Assembly: GCA_963854835.1 (NCBI GenBank)
Contig: OY978525.1
Coordinates: forward strand, 70,809,232-70,873,231
DNA length: 64,000 nucleotides
Source of the DNA: Megamerina dolium
Taxonomy: Eukaryota > Arthropoda > Insecta > Diptera > Megamerinidae
Direction: 5' to 3'
Part shown: one piece after another, positions 46,321-58,200 of the stretch
How positions within the stretch are numbered: the stretch's first letter is position 1
Layout of the letters: the number at the start of each line of letters is the position of its first letter
The notes under the pieces: model-generated
What the model saw: only the letters and a program-made list of their open reading frames with translations
Database searches by the model: none
Told to the model about the DNA's origin: nothing
Translations under genes and position numbers: made by a program

Positions 46321-46382
46321 ACCCCCACAACACGAGATACATTTCCATAGTCACCCCCACAACACGAGATACATTTCCATAT
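46319..46382. repeat. Tandem duplication, 2 x 32 bp
   Basis: Units 46319-46350 and 46351-46382 both begin TCACCCCCACAACACGAGAT and differ only near the end. It lies exactly at the 5' junction of the LOA insertion. Confidence 0.9.
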
Positions 46383-47189
46383 ATGAATTTATGCGCTAGT
46401 CCCACATAAATGCACACATACAAGCACTCACATACACGCGACCTGGTTGTCACCGCGTCGCGGATTGCCGGACGGCTTTTAGTAGCAGGTCTGTTGCGAA
46501 ATAAGTTTAAGCGAATGAGCGATAGGAGCGGAGGACGAGATATAAAAGCTAGCAGATCCCACCAAGTTCTTGTGACAGTAGCGAATCGCCACCGCCTCTT
46601 AGTAAACTGTGTCCCCCATCATGCATAGGCATGATGAGTAATACAGAAATCCAGACGCAACGGTTTCTATATTGGACTGTTCACTATGTCAGGTGCGGCT
46701 GATATAAAAAAATTTCGACTGGTACACAGCGCGGCGCCCTGGGAGTCCCTTGAAAGCCTCGATGACTTTTCTCGGCTATCGGGTAGAGAAGGTGATTTGA
46801 GCTAGCTCTCCTGAAGTGTCAGCCGCGTTATGTATCAGGTATCAGCCTGATACATAACGCAGGTCTGGGCGCGTGCTTTGGGTTCAGGAGTTATAGCCTG
46901 CATTGCTACTGCTGAGCGGCAATTCGTCCGTATTTTCCAGGACTGGAAAAGTGAAGGGTAGGCCTCAGGAAACTGGGGTAGGTGCCGTATTCTCCGAGGG
47001 TATATCCGTTCGTGTCTATTTAGGCCCGCCCCTGCACAAGAAAGGGAATGGACAAACAAACGAGAATAATCAACAACAATGGTAGTGGTCGTAAAAATAG
47101 TAGTTGTATGTATTAACAACGGTAGTTGTAGTATCAACGATAGTGGCAGCAACAGTGGTGGTGATGCCTGTGAAGACACAAGAGCGATC
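46383..47189 (+). other. GC-richer non-coding stretch, probable 5' leader of the downstream R1-clade LINE
   Basis: Base composition changes from the AT-rich surroundings. No coding domain. It holds a perfect 15-bp inverted repeat at 46825-46860 and GTAGTGG-like triplet-rich sequence at 47079-47165. Assignment to the LINE leader is inferred from position and composition. Confidence 0.45.
46825..46860. repeat. Perfect 15-bp inverted repeat (hairpin, 6-nt loop)
   Basis: GCGTTATGTATCAGG, loop TATCAG, then CCTGATACATAACGC: every base of the stem pairs. Confidence 0.95.
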
Positions 47190-49440
47190 GAGGTTAACCC
47201 GTTCCGAAGGACGTCTAAAACTTCGGGATCTCCCATTCTGAATGCAGTGCATTCTCCAAAGCAACGTCGCAGCGTCTTGTATAAAGTGAGGAAGTAAATA
47301 GCACAAAGTCTGTGTGCGAAGACCAAACGGCATTCTGCAGGTTAGGAGGAAAAATAAAGAGCCTGGTAGAAACGTTGGAGAACGACAAAAGACGTTCAAT
47401 ACACCAACCTGTGAGGGACCAACCAATTGAGAACATCAAAGCGCTATACGAACTGTCAGCTCTTGAGCAAGGAGATGAAAAAGCTTATACGAAAGAGTAG
47501 CAACTCACAAACATCTCCATGGCTAAAACAATCAGTAGACTCAAAGAGGAAGTTGAAGGCGTGGTTAGGACGCCAAACTCGAAACAGAGTAATACAAGAC
47601 AGAATGGCCGAATGAAACCGCAGCAAGGCAAAGGAACTCTGGTTTCACCGCTAAGGAGGACTGAGGAAGTGTATGTGAATCACTTGAGAACTGTGGTTAA
47701 GAAAGCGAAAAATAGAGCTACTGGGCCAAGGAGGTCTAGCCCTGATGCGATAGTGATCGAGGCGACGGGCAAGACATCTTATGCCGATATTTTCAGATCG
47801 GTGAAATCTGATCCTAAGCTCGGAGAACTACGAAAAGTAGTATCAAAAATCAGGCGGACACAAAAGGGTGAGATACTGATCCAATTATACAACACAGGAG
47901 AACAAAGAGCGGATAGCCCCAATAATTGGCTATACGCTAGGCGAGCAAACGTCGGTACGGAGTCTGGTGAGGTTACTACAAAAAGGACGTTGTGGAGGCA
48001 ATTTGCGCGCAGTTTTACATTAGAGCTCAGATCCTGGATGTCTTAAGCATACGGAAAGCAATCGGCGACACACAATAGGTGTCTTAAGCCCTCCAGAAAC
48101 CGAGGCAGGTATGATCCTAGCAGCTGGCCGAGTTGAAGTAGGCTGGGTAAACTGTAGGATTCGCGAACGCATAAATTTGACCAGGTGCTTCAAATCGTGC
48201 AAAAGTGAAGTAGACCGCTCGCAGCTGTGCAGAAAATGTGGCGAAAAAGGACACATTGCTAAGGACTGCGACAAGGACCGGGAGTGCATGTTTCGCAAAA
48301 CCCAAACTTACGGCACGTAGCGGGAAGCAACAACCAGGTCTTTAGAAGAGCAATGAACACTAAGCAGAAATGAGAGTCATCTAAATTGTGAAGCTGCGCA
48401 GGAGTTGCTTACCCAGACGGCAATAGAACAAAAAATAAAGTTGTTCTAATATGTGAACCATATAGGGTTAAGCTGGATGGTGCTGCAGCAAGGCCACGAA
48501 GGCTGTAATCTAGACACGGAGACACTTTCTCTAGGAGGAGAACCAGGATTCACAACGTTTTTCTGTATAGCTGTTACGATCCACCAAGTTGAACACAAGA
48601 GCGTTATGAGACGATGCTAGATGAGCTCATACTAGACGTTGACGGTAAATCGCCAGTAGTAATCGGTGGAGATTTTAACACATAGGCTATCGAGTAAGGG
48701 AGTAAATTTACTAATGCCAGAATAAAATTAGGTGGAATGTAAGCGAGGAGTACAGTCACAGTGATCACCAGGTAATTATAATAGAATTGTTACGAAATAC
48801 AAAGAGTTGCCCAACTAAACCAGCAGGACCAAAATGAAAGCTTTTGTGTACATACTGCATGAACGAGACTTGAAAGGCGGGTCTGCAAGCAAGCTAGCAC
48901 AGCAACTAGCAGACATTGTGTCTAAGGCATGCGATGAGGCAATGCCAAGAAGAAGGCCCAATCAACCAGGTGCGCCATGCTACTGGTGGAACGAAGAGTT
49001 CGCGCAACTAAGGAAAAATTGCCTACGAGCACGGCGTAAGATGCAAAGGTCCAGGGACAGATCGTGCTACGAAATGGTGCTAACGCATTTTAGGAAGGCA
49101 AGGAAAGAACTGCAACATGCGATCAAGAAGAGCACATTAGATAGCTTCAAGCAGCAGTATGACGAAGCTGATAAATATTCATAGGGCACGGCCTATAAAA
49201 CGGTTTTGAAGAAGCTCTCGGAATAGCAAGCACCAGAAATTGACTCTATATACTCAGAGATCGGTTGTTGAAAGAATGGAGTCGGAAGCGGCCACAGAGG
49301 CCATAAACACCCAACAAATCCCACCAGTATCTTCAACAGGTATCACGGTTATATGAAATTAGATCCGAGGTCGCAAAGCGCCGAGCCCTGACGGAATACC
49401 AAACTTCGCTCTCGAGGCGGCTATCAGTACAAGACCTAAA
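47190..49440 (+). mobile_element. R1-clade LINE, 3' truncated (sense strand)
   Basis: Gag-like ORF1 is at about 47190-48320 (frames change near 47500 and 48050). The ORF2 endonuclease has SPVVIGGDFNT (about 48650-48682) and YSHSDHQVIIIELL (about 48751-48790). The linker region is at 48834-49184 (PCYWWNEEFAQLRKNCLRAR). Only the start of the reverse transcriptase remains (RKAPSPDGIPNFALEAAIS at about 49375-49430). Sequence after about 49440 is mariner-like, so the LINE is cut there. Several stops; non-functional. Confidence 0.85.
47519..48320 (+). pseudogene. R1-clade gag-like ORF1, C-terminal half with CCHC knuckle
   Basis: The frame from 47519 contains DAIVIEATGKTSYADIFRSV and KVVSKIRRTQKGEILIQLY (about 47740-47900). 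After a frame change near 48040 it continues with VGWVNCRIRERINLTRCFK and a CCHC zinc knuckle, CRKCGEKGHIAKDC (48231-48272). This arrangement is typical of R1-clade ORF1 nucleic-acid-binding proteins. Confidence 0.85.
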
Positions 49441-49479
49441 ATATTTCTCTCTCATTGATATTTTTACACAAACAAGTTT

Positions 49480-49800
49480 ATGTTGAGTATTTGGTGGGAT
49501 TGGAAGGGAATTATCTATTACGAGCTGCTCCAACCAGGTGAAACGGTTAATTCTGATACCTACTGCTCACAACTCGACAGCTTCAACTAAGTAATCAAGG
49601 AAAGGGGACCAGAATTGACCAAAAGAAAAGGATTTGTGTTCCATCATGACAACACATCTTTGATGACAAATTAACAGAACTTGATTGGCAGTCTTGATGC
49701 ATCCCCGTATAAACCGGACCTTGCACAGCCGGCCAATACTCCGTGGATACTTTTTAAATAACCCCATAATAAAAACCAGGTCTTTTCTCACTTTCATTCA
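49480..49800 (+). pseudogene. mariner transposase, internal fragment
   Basis: The + strand frame gives WWDWKGIIYYELLQPGETV and NSDTYCSQLDSFN (about 49496-49588), then VIKERGPELTKRKGFVFHHD (about 49592-49650), where HHDN replaces the usual HQDN, and a frameshifted SPYKPDLAQ (about 49700-49730) that corresponds to PPYSPDLAP. No ends are visible. A different, more decayed mariner lineage from the one at 35480. Confidence 0.85.
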
Positions 49801-50285
49801 GTTAATGATGTTCACAATAAATTGTTTACCTTTCTCAAGATAATCAATCAACATAATCGCTTTTCATCCCAAAAAACATTCCTGTTTCAGGTTAGAACCG
49901 TTACCGTAGATCCAAGTCTGATGCATAGTTTTAAAATGACGCACAAAATATGTATTATTCTGTTTAAAAGGCTCCAAATTACGTAAAGAAATCGTTTTTT
50001 TAATTCAGTTTTTGCTGAATATCTAATAACTAATAGCTAATGGGGCAGTAACTTTCGGAATATCATGCAAAATATAGATTACTCATTCGTCTGAGATGCC
50101 TCTGATATCAGAGATTTTATAATTAAAACTTTGATCTTTACAAACATTATTATACATTATATAAGATTATATAATATAATATTATATAATATAAAAGTCT
50201 CGATACTTGATGCTCTTTATGTGGGCACTTTCATAAAGATGTGTATATTTTAACTTCGTTCGGCAGATGAATATGCATGCATACT
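49801..50285. other. Intron spacer, no gene recognised
   Basis: AT-rich, including ATTATATAATAT-type runs at about 50150-50195. Confidence 0.5.
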
Positions 50286-50291
50286 TTTTAA

Positions 50292-50380
<89 letters not shown>

Positions 50381-50389
50381 ATAAATATA

Positions 50390-50468
<79 letters not shown>
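50292..50468. repeat. (AT)n microsatellite
   Basis: About 180 bp with a few interruptions, directly left of the periodic non-coding element. Confidence 0.95.
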
Positions 50469-50473
<5 letters not shown>

Positions 50474-50477
50474 CTCC

Positions 50478-51560
50478 GGATAGTATATATATTCGTGATC
50501 AGCGTCGCTGATTAATTTAAAGATGTCCGTCCATCCGTCTGTCCGTCACCTGGCTGGTTCGCACGATAACTTGAGCAAATATTGAGCTATTTTCATGAAA
50601 TTGGGCATAAGTAACCTATGATCCAAGAGTACGGAGGGGATTGATATTGGGCATGATCGGTCAATAGCCACGCCCACACCAAGCATTCAAAGCGACTAAC
50701 CTCGGAATTTTCAAAATTTTTAACTTGCTATAACTCACTTAATATACCATTTGAGGCAACAATATTTAGCACATAGCGTTACATTATACTGCTTCATAAC
50801 CTTACCAGAAATGAGCAAGCCACGCTTACTTTTTATAGTAGCTCCCATACAAAGTGTCTGTACTTCTTTTAAATTGAAACAGCTGTGACTTCTACATCTT
50901 CTGTCTAGAATAATCATAATTGACATTTAAATTAACATGGTAGTCGAAAAGAATATGGCAAGAAATCAGCGTGCCACGCCCACTTCTTATTGGGGCTCCC
51001 ATCCAAAGTCGAGGGCATTAAACAAAAATTTTAAGCGCTATAATTTATAAAATATTTAGCGTAGAAAATTAGCTTAGAGATTTAAGGTGTGGCTTAGTAT
51101 TGTAAGAGCACATATACTCACAAGAAACGGGCCAACCACGCCCATTGTTTATAGTGGCTCCCATACAGAATGACTGAATTTCTTTTAAATTGAGATAGCT
51201 GCAGCTTCTGCAATCTTCTGTCTAGAACGATCATAATAATTACTTAGGTTAATATGGTAGTTGTACATAATCTGGCAAAAAATCAACATGCCAAGTCCAC
51301 TTCGTAATGGGGCTACCATACAAAGATGGGAAAATTAAAAAAAATTTAAACCGCTATAACTTACGAACTATTCAACGTAAGACAACGTGGATTAATATTG
51401 AAAAATTAATTAGATTTACAAGAAGAGGTAAGCCACACCCACTTTTTATATAGCTCCCATAATTAGCCTCGGAATTATCTTAAAACCTACTTTAAATTAT
51501 CCCTTTTAGAACCCTCATAACATACAAAGTACTTCGTCAGTCAATTATATTTCGGGTGTA
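50478..51560. repeat. Unclassified non-coding element with ~155-bp internal period
   Basis: It starts with GTCCGTCCATCCGTCTGTCCGTCACC (about 50526-50550) and then repeats a block. GCCACGCCCAC-like sequence is followed within ~20-35 bp by GGCTCCCATACAAA-like sequence, with the block starting at about 50667, 50819, 50973, 51135, 51290 and 51432 (spacing 142-162 bp). Alternate blocks are closer to each other (CTTTTAAATTGAAACAGCTG and TCTTCTGTCTAGAA recur ~315 bp apart), so a two-module ~310-bp unit is likely. No open frame of substance. AT tracts lie on both sides. Confidence 0.8.
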
Positions 51561-51628
51561 AATTAGTAGTATATGCAAAAATTGTTTCTCAAAAAGTGGA
51601 AATAAAAGAAAAAAATGGATATTCGAGT

Positions 51629-51769
<141 letters not shown>

Positions 51770-52163
51770 AAAATGTAATATTATTTTATCTGATACAATT
51801 TTGTTAACATGCTTTTGTATTTCTATTGTATGTAAGCTTACTTCAAGCATTGTTGTGGAATTCTTAGTCAATTGATTATTGGGAAATAATATAGTATGTA
51901 CAATATACATAAAAAAATGCAAAATACAATATACATACCTCTACAATATATGTACTCGTATGTATATGTAGCTATGATGCGAACATGTGACAGCAGCAAC
52001 AACTGTAGTAATACGCACAACAGTACTAGAACAGAAGATCAGTAAAGAACCCGTCGGGTCTTATAAGTGTTACATATTTGTTTATTTTTTTTTTTGCTAG
52101 TATACTCATATATTACGTATATTTGTTGATTCTCTATTTACAGTATTTATTTCTCTCTTGCAG

Positions 52164-52220
52164 ATAAATATTGCCGTGCAATGCCTGAGTACCGATTTCA
52201 GCAGTCAAAAAGGTGTCAAG
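52164..52220 (+). CDS. grh: grainyhead, fourth CP2-domain exon (19 codons)
   Basis: Acceptor TTTCTCTCTTGCAG ends at 52163; donor GTCAAG|GTAGGT follows 52220. The 57-bp exon encodes INIAVQCLSTDFSSQKGVK, phase 0-0, the next conserved CP2 block after LESSAK. The continuation of the domain is not found between 52221 and 64000, so the following intron exceeds 11.7 kb. Confidence 0.97.
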
Positions 52221-52305
52221 GTAGGTAGCTCTAAGCTATTACATTGCTCCACAGCATTTTTGATGAGGCGTTAAAAGTAACTTTTCTAAAATAGTATACT
52301 ACTTA

Positions 52306-54295
52306 CTTATGTGGCCATAACAACCGAATATCGATTTAGGCCGAATATAACATGCTTTGTCAGCCATCCAGTACTTGGTCTTTCCACCGGAGGTTAGGTC
52401 TTTCCCTTCGTCCTTCAGCGGGTTCCGATTATAACACCTTCTTAGCTGGAGCGTGTTTTTCCATTCGCTCGACACAACCTAGCCAGCGGAGCCGCTGGAT
52501 TTTGATGCGCTTTACTATGTCAATATCGGCATACAGCTCGTACAGCTCATGGTTGTAGCTTATTCGGTACTCGCCACCAACGCAAATAGGTCCAAAGATC
52601 CTGCGTAGGACTTTTCTCTCGAAAACTCCAAGCATTCGCTTATCCGAGGTGGAAATTGTCCAGGCTTCAGCGCCATATGTTAGGACAGGCATGATGAGAG
52701 ACTTGTAGAGTGTAGTTTTCGTTCTTCGAAAGAGGGCTCGACTTCTCGATTGCTTACTCAGTCCAAAGTAACACCTGTTAGCAAGAGTTATCCTACGCAT
52801 GATATGCAGGCTGACGTCATTACTACTGTTAATACTAGTTCCAAGATAGACTAAGTCCCTTACTACTTCACAAGCGTAGTTGTCAACAGTGACGTGCTGT
52901 TCAAGACGCCGGGACTCTTTGTTTGTTGACACTAGATACTTCCTCTTGCCCTCGTTCACCGTAAGACCCATCCGACGCGACTCTCTTTCCAACTCTGAGA
53001 ATGCTGCACTGACTGCTCACGTGTTCATGCCGATTATATCAATATCGTCGGCATACGCCAACAGCATGACACTTTTGTTGAAGATAGTGCCATTATGTCG
53101 TAAATCAGCAGATCGTATTATTTTCTCCATAATAAGATTGAAGAAGTCGCATGATAACGAATCACCTTGTCTGAAACCCCGTTCGGTACTAAACTGTGCG
53201 GAGAGGTCCTTCCCAATTTTCACTGCACAACGGGAGTTATGCAGTGTCATTCTATAAAGTCGAATGAGTTTTGCAAGAATACCGACCTCAGACATTGTTG
53301 CGTAGAGGTAATCCCTTACCGGACTGTCGAAAGCGGCTTTATAATCAACAAATAGGTACTGTGTGTCGAACTGTTTTTACTGGGTCTTCTCCAGAATTTG
53401 GCGCAGTGTGAAAATCTGGCCGATGGTGGATTCCCCAGGTCTGAAGCCACACTGATAAGGTCCAATTAGGTTGTTGAGCATGAGCTTCAATCTTTCACAC
53501 AATACGCACGATAAGACCTTGTATTGCGATGCTCAGGAGACTTATTCCACGGTAGTTGGCGCAAATTGTGAGTCTCCTTTTTATATATGGGACAGAGAAC
53601 ACTGAGACGCCAATCATCAGGCATGCTTTCATCCGACCATATTCTGCTTATGAGCTGGTGCATGCAGGCGAGCAGCTCAACGCCTCCGGTCTTAAACAAC
53701 TCGGCAGGCAGGACATCAGCACCTGTGGCTTTGTTGTTCTTCAGCTTTAAAATGGCCGTTTCAACCTCGTCATAGTCGGGTGGTGGAACATCAACACCAT
53801 CATCTGTAATTGGGGTTATCGGGCAATCTCCTCCACTGGCGGAATTGTTCGTAGCATCGCCATTCAGTAACTTGGAGAAGTGTTCCCTCCATAGGCTCAG
53901 TACACTCTGGACATCCGTAACCAGATTCCCATTTCCATCATGACAAGAAGAGGCTCCGGGATATAAACCGCCACTCAGGCGCTTGATCTTTTCGAAGAAT
54001 TTTCGAGTCTCATTCTTGTCGATACACTTCTTTATCTCCTAACACTCACGTCTTTCCAACTCCTTCTTCTTGCGCCTGAAAAGACGTCTCTCTGCACTGC
54101 TTTTCTCTCTGACACTCCTGATCATACCACTCATTCTTCAGAGGCCGGTAGTAACCGATTACATCCCCGGCAGCTGTAGTCATGGAGTGGGATATATGTG
54201 TCCACCGTGCGCATGTATCATCAAGTGGGGGAGTGTTCTGCATAAGCAGATCCGATAGTCGAGTGGCAATTGCAAATTCTAAAATGGTGTGGCTC
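52306..54295 (-). mobile_element. RTE-like LINE, copy B (5' truncated)
   Basis: Reverse-strand copy of the element at 19453-21220, with the 3' terminus at about 52306 (ACTTACTTATGTGGCC, the short TAAG-type tail). Pieces: the LGHVKRM-region equivalent LRWLGCVERMEKHAPAKK and YGAEAWTIS (52429-52700), RT motif LAYADDIDIIG (about 53035-53065), TERGFRQGDSLSC (about 53155-53190), LFKTGGVELLACMHQLISRI (about 53640-53700), and FEKIKRLSGGLYPGASSC (about 53945-54000). It extends further 5' than copy A, to YYRPLKNEWYDQECQ (about 54120-54165). Frame breaks at about 53010, 53400, 53560 and 54040 disable it. Confidence 0.88.
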
Positions 54296-54899
54296 CGCTA
54301 AATCCAAATATGGTATTTATTTTGCTCCATTAGCTCTAGTTTCAAAAGATGTGAAAAAACAGTTTTTCTTATAAGCAAAAATTATAAGAACAATGTTTTT
54401 TTGTGTAGACTCTTTTTCGGAAAATAAATTTGGTATGATGCTTTGGGTCCCAAATTATCTAAAAAAACATTACATCATACACACTAAAACATATATTCTC
54501 TTTGAAAATCATATTTTATTTCAATGAAACTAGTTTTCAACAAAAACTTCATGTCCTTTTGCAATAAGATTCAATGACTTCGTAACCCTATCTTCTTTAT
54601 GCTAAAATTTCACCGTGATCAAATATGCATTAGATAAATGGTATCAAAATCGACAAAATACGTCAAAATGAATACTTATTTAAATCCTAATTCTGTACAC
54701 AGAGAAATGGATCATTTATTACACTTTAAAATATGTGTATTACATAATGGTAACAAATGTGGTTACCCATAAGAATATTAAAATAATGGAAGACCGTTAC
54801 CAGGGAAGATAGATTATTAATTTAAAATCGGACTATTAATAAGAGATAGGGCTCCAGGTATTCATAGTAGAATGTCCCGGAGAAGTAATTTTGTTAATG
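54296..54899. other. Intron spacer, no gene recognised
   Basis: AT-rich; nothing identified. Confidence 0.5.
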
Positions 54900-56275
54900 T
54901 AACGCTGTAAAATAACCAAAATGAAAACAGCGGGTACAGACGGGATACTTCCAGCCCTACTTCAGTGGGGTGCAAATGAAATAGCGGTAACGGTGAGCGG
55001 TAAGTTCCTGTACACTATTTATGATACCATGAGAGGTGCACTCAAAATGGTTGAAGAATGGTGCACGGGACAAGGTCTCTCTGTAAATGTTAGTAAGTTG
55101 GAAACAGTACTCTTTACTAAAAGGAGGACTGGGCTAACAATAGACCCCTTAGGCTTTTTGGATCGAACATCAACGTCTCCAAGGAAGTAAAGTATCTAGG
55201 TATCATCCTGGATAACTGACTTGGAATAGTCACGTTGATGACAAAATTTAGAAGGGCAAGCGGGTATTGCATCAATGTAAGAGAGTGTTCGGTCTTATGT
55301 GGGGAATTACTCCCAGAGCAGCGCACTGATCTACACAACGATGGTAAGGCCCTTAATAGCGTATGCTGCTGTGGTCTGGTGGCCTAAAGTCACCCAAAAG
55401 ACCGCGAAAAGCAAGTTAGATAGGGTGCAAAGCATGGCTTGTATTGGGATTACCGGAGCTATCCGGACGACCCCAGTAGAAGCATTGGAAGTCTTCCGGG
55501 GCTGCTGCCGTTGGACGTATCGGTCTATCAAGCAGAAATGCTTGGTTTAATGCATGCGCTAGACCATTTACTGGATGAAAAGGTGCAAGGTAAGAAAATC
55601 TTGCTATCACTCGATAACCAGGCGGTGGTCAGGCGACTGCAACGACCTACGGTATCTTCTAAGTTGGCGCTCGAATGTGTTCAGAAACTTAACGGGCGTG
55701 CTCGTAGTAATGCGATTACTCTTATGTGGGTGAAGGGACACATTGGTATAGAACAGAATGAAGCTGCACACGCCTTGGCTAGACAAGGATCTGAAGCTGA
55801 ATTTTATGGACCGGAACCAGTAGTTGCTCTTAGCAGCGAGTCGAAGAGTGGATAAAGAAACTCATTCTCACGAGATTGGAGAACTTATCCACTTGTAGAG
55901 AGGCAAAGGCTTCGTTGAGGCTATCAAAGGGCAGTGATTCGCGGTGGGCTCTCATTCTAGGACTGATAACTCTAAGCTGGTTGACTGCATTACTAACTGG
56001 GCATGGCAATTTCAGGTACCACCTCAGCAAGATGTGTCTTGTTGAAGGAAGGATGATGACGTTTGCAGATTATGCATGGAAGATGCAGAGACAGTGGCGC
56101 ACATAGTTTGCCAGTGTCCTGTATTGGTAAGCAGGAGGATGTCCACACTGGGTCGCCAATTTATTGATGAAATCGAAATGTGGAACATACCCCACAAAGA
56201 CATGTTAAAATAACGCGTGAAGTTATTATGAGGAAGGAAGTAGAAGAATTCTGCAACCAAACAAATAATTAACAC
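54900..56275 (+). mobile_element. LOA/I-like LINE fragment with RNase H, internally deleted
   Basis: Sense strand. KTAGTDGILPALLQWGANEI (about 54923-54982) jumps to GKFLYTIYDTMRGALKMVEE (about 55000-55060), so most of the RT palm is missing. ALIYTTMVRPLIAYAAVVWW (about 55325-55384) and SKLDRVQSMACIGITGAIR (about 55410-55465) follow. The RNase H is cut: LPLDVSVYQAEMLGLMHALD (55507-55567) joins at a deletion, then LSLDNQAVVRRLQ and MWVKGHIGIEQNEAAHALAR. A Cys/His-like tail lies near 56060-56130. Many breaks; dead. Confidence 0.85.
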
Positions 56276-58029
56276 ACGATTTGAGGGACGAAAATGGACC
56301 CATATAAGTGGTCTGATTCGGCTAATCCCAAAAATATATATATAACCAAAAGGAGTGGAATCATATTTGTTACCGTTATACACACATACAATAAACGCAT
56401 TTTAAGCTGTAATAAAAACTTATCCTGATCTATTACTCTGTGTACAGAATTCTTTCAGCGAGTAATTCGTTGGGCAAAAACAAAAATTCAAATAAACATA
56501 CATTTTGACATTACTGGTTGATTTTGATACCATTTTACTAATTCTTATTTGATCAAGTTGAAATGTTAGCACAATAAAGAAGATAAATAAGACTATTAAG
56601 TAAATTTCTTTGCAATCGGATATCAAGGTTAAGGCATAACAGAGCTTTGAATTTTGAACATATTCAAATTTTGACTAAAAAATCTAGTTCTGTTGAAACA
56701 AAATATGATTTTCAAGGGGAATAAATGTTTGAAAGTGTATGAATTAGTGTTTTTTATACAATTGATTCTCCAAAAAAAAAATGTTTTTAAATATAATAAT
56801 TTTTGCATATAAGAAGAATGTATTTTTCCTAAAATATCAGAAACTAGAGCTGGTGGAACAAAACGAAAAATTTTTGAATTTATCATGGCCATATTATCCT
56901 AAAAATGTCACTTTCAACTCGGCATATATAACAATAAAACTATATGAAGAAAACACGGCAGGAAATACGACGGGTACCCACTTTCTTTATTTAATTAACC
57001 CACAAAATGAAGAATATTTTTTTTATCGCAACAGGAAAAGAAGAATTTATTATTTAATTATAGTAATTGTGAAGAAACTGAATTTTCTTTCCTTCTATGT
57101 TGATATTCCAAGTATACTTTTGAAAGTACAACATATGATATAAAGTAAAATCATCTCAATACAAAAACTTTAAAATTGTTTCATGCTAATCAAAGCGCAA
57201 TACGTAAAAAATATTATGCGATTGAGACATCATTGTGGCAGCAATAATGATGCCTCAATGATAATGGCTTCGGGAAGAATAAAAACTTAAGTGAAAAGTC
57301 TTGTTTTCCTTTTGGATAACCACAATTCCCTCAAAAATAATCCGCTTTGAGTTTTCGAGATTTGAACCATGCCCTTCCACCAGCAACGCTCTCTCTCTCT
57401 CTCTACAAGGTATTACTGTTAATGCTAGGCAGTGCCAAAATGTTGAATATATCTTCCTCGTCTGGAGCCCTGTAGTCTGTTCTAAATTATGTTCAATTTC
57501 TAAAATGTCCTTCCTTCAAAACTCTTTGTCTTCATGAGTGTATGATAGCGATGTAGCTAAGGGGGCGGAGAGGTTGGAAGATATTAGCGCTCCACCCTGA
57601 CTGGTGGATTAATTTGGAAAATACTACATTATATAGTGAAACTCACAAATTATTTGAATTATCCTTCACAGTTTAAGTGAGCTATAGATAGAAGACCTCC
57701 TCCAATGTTAGTATTTTTACAACATGAATTCTTCTATTATTACTCGTATTTAATTTTCTGAAGCTTCGTTTTAAGATTTTTTCTTTGACTTTATGACATA
57801 TATGTACTTTGGTAACTTATACCACATTTTTATTGAGTATCATTATGCAAAGTGTTTGAAGTGAGTAGCGTTTGCAAATTTTTGAAATTTCAGTTCATCA
57901 TTCAGTGCTCAGTAAAATAATGTTTTACTCTCAAATTGTGTTTAGCGTTGGGGCTTACTTCTGGCTCAATGGCTTTGTGAATTAATAAAATTGTCGAATT
58001 TGGAGTGACATTTATTCACAGGTGAACCG
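56276..58029. other. Intron sequence, no gene recognised
   Basis: AT-rich. A short (CT)n run at about 57390-57406. Open frames such as 56781-57143 carry no recognisable domain. Confidence 0.5.
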
Positions 58030-58200
58030 GAAGCATCGGAGACGTTTGGTTTGGTTTCAGCAGGATGGTACCATACTACCCGCGAAACTATCGACTTCTT
58101 GAACGAAGTGTTAGTGACAAGATTATCTCCAGTGTTGGACCTGAACGCTGACCTCCAAGATTATGTTATTTAACGCCACGACTATTTCTTGTTTGTAGTT
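58030..58200 (+). pseudogene. Tc1/mariner-superfamily transposase, C-terminal scrap
   Basis: Frames give RRRLVWFQQDGT (about 58035-58070), then RETIDFLNEV (about 58083-58112), then decayed versions of IISSVGP and TPRLFL. The order WFQQDG, then ET-ID-L, then a DY-FL-like end matches the family of the transposase at 58990-59747. It lies on the opposite strand to that copy. Confidence 0.75.

Noticed and set aside
46400..46650. GC-richer patch that could be rRNA, given R1-clade elements nearby
   Set aside because: I recognise no conserved 18S or 28S core sequence; it fits LINE leader sequence better.
46825..46860. Transcription terminator hairpin
   Set aside because: No U-run follows, and bacterial-type terminators are not expected here.
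50478..51560. CRISPR-like array (regularly spaced repeats)
   Set aside because: Repeats are diverged, the spacing is ~155 bp, and the host is a eukaryote.
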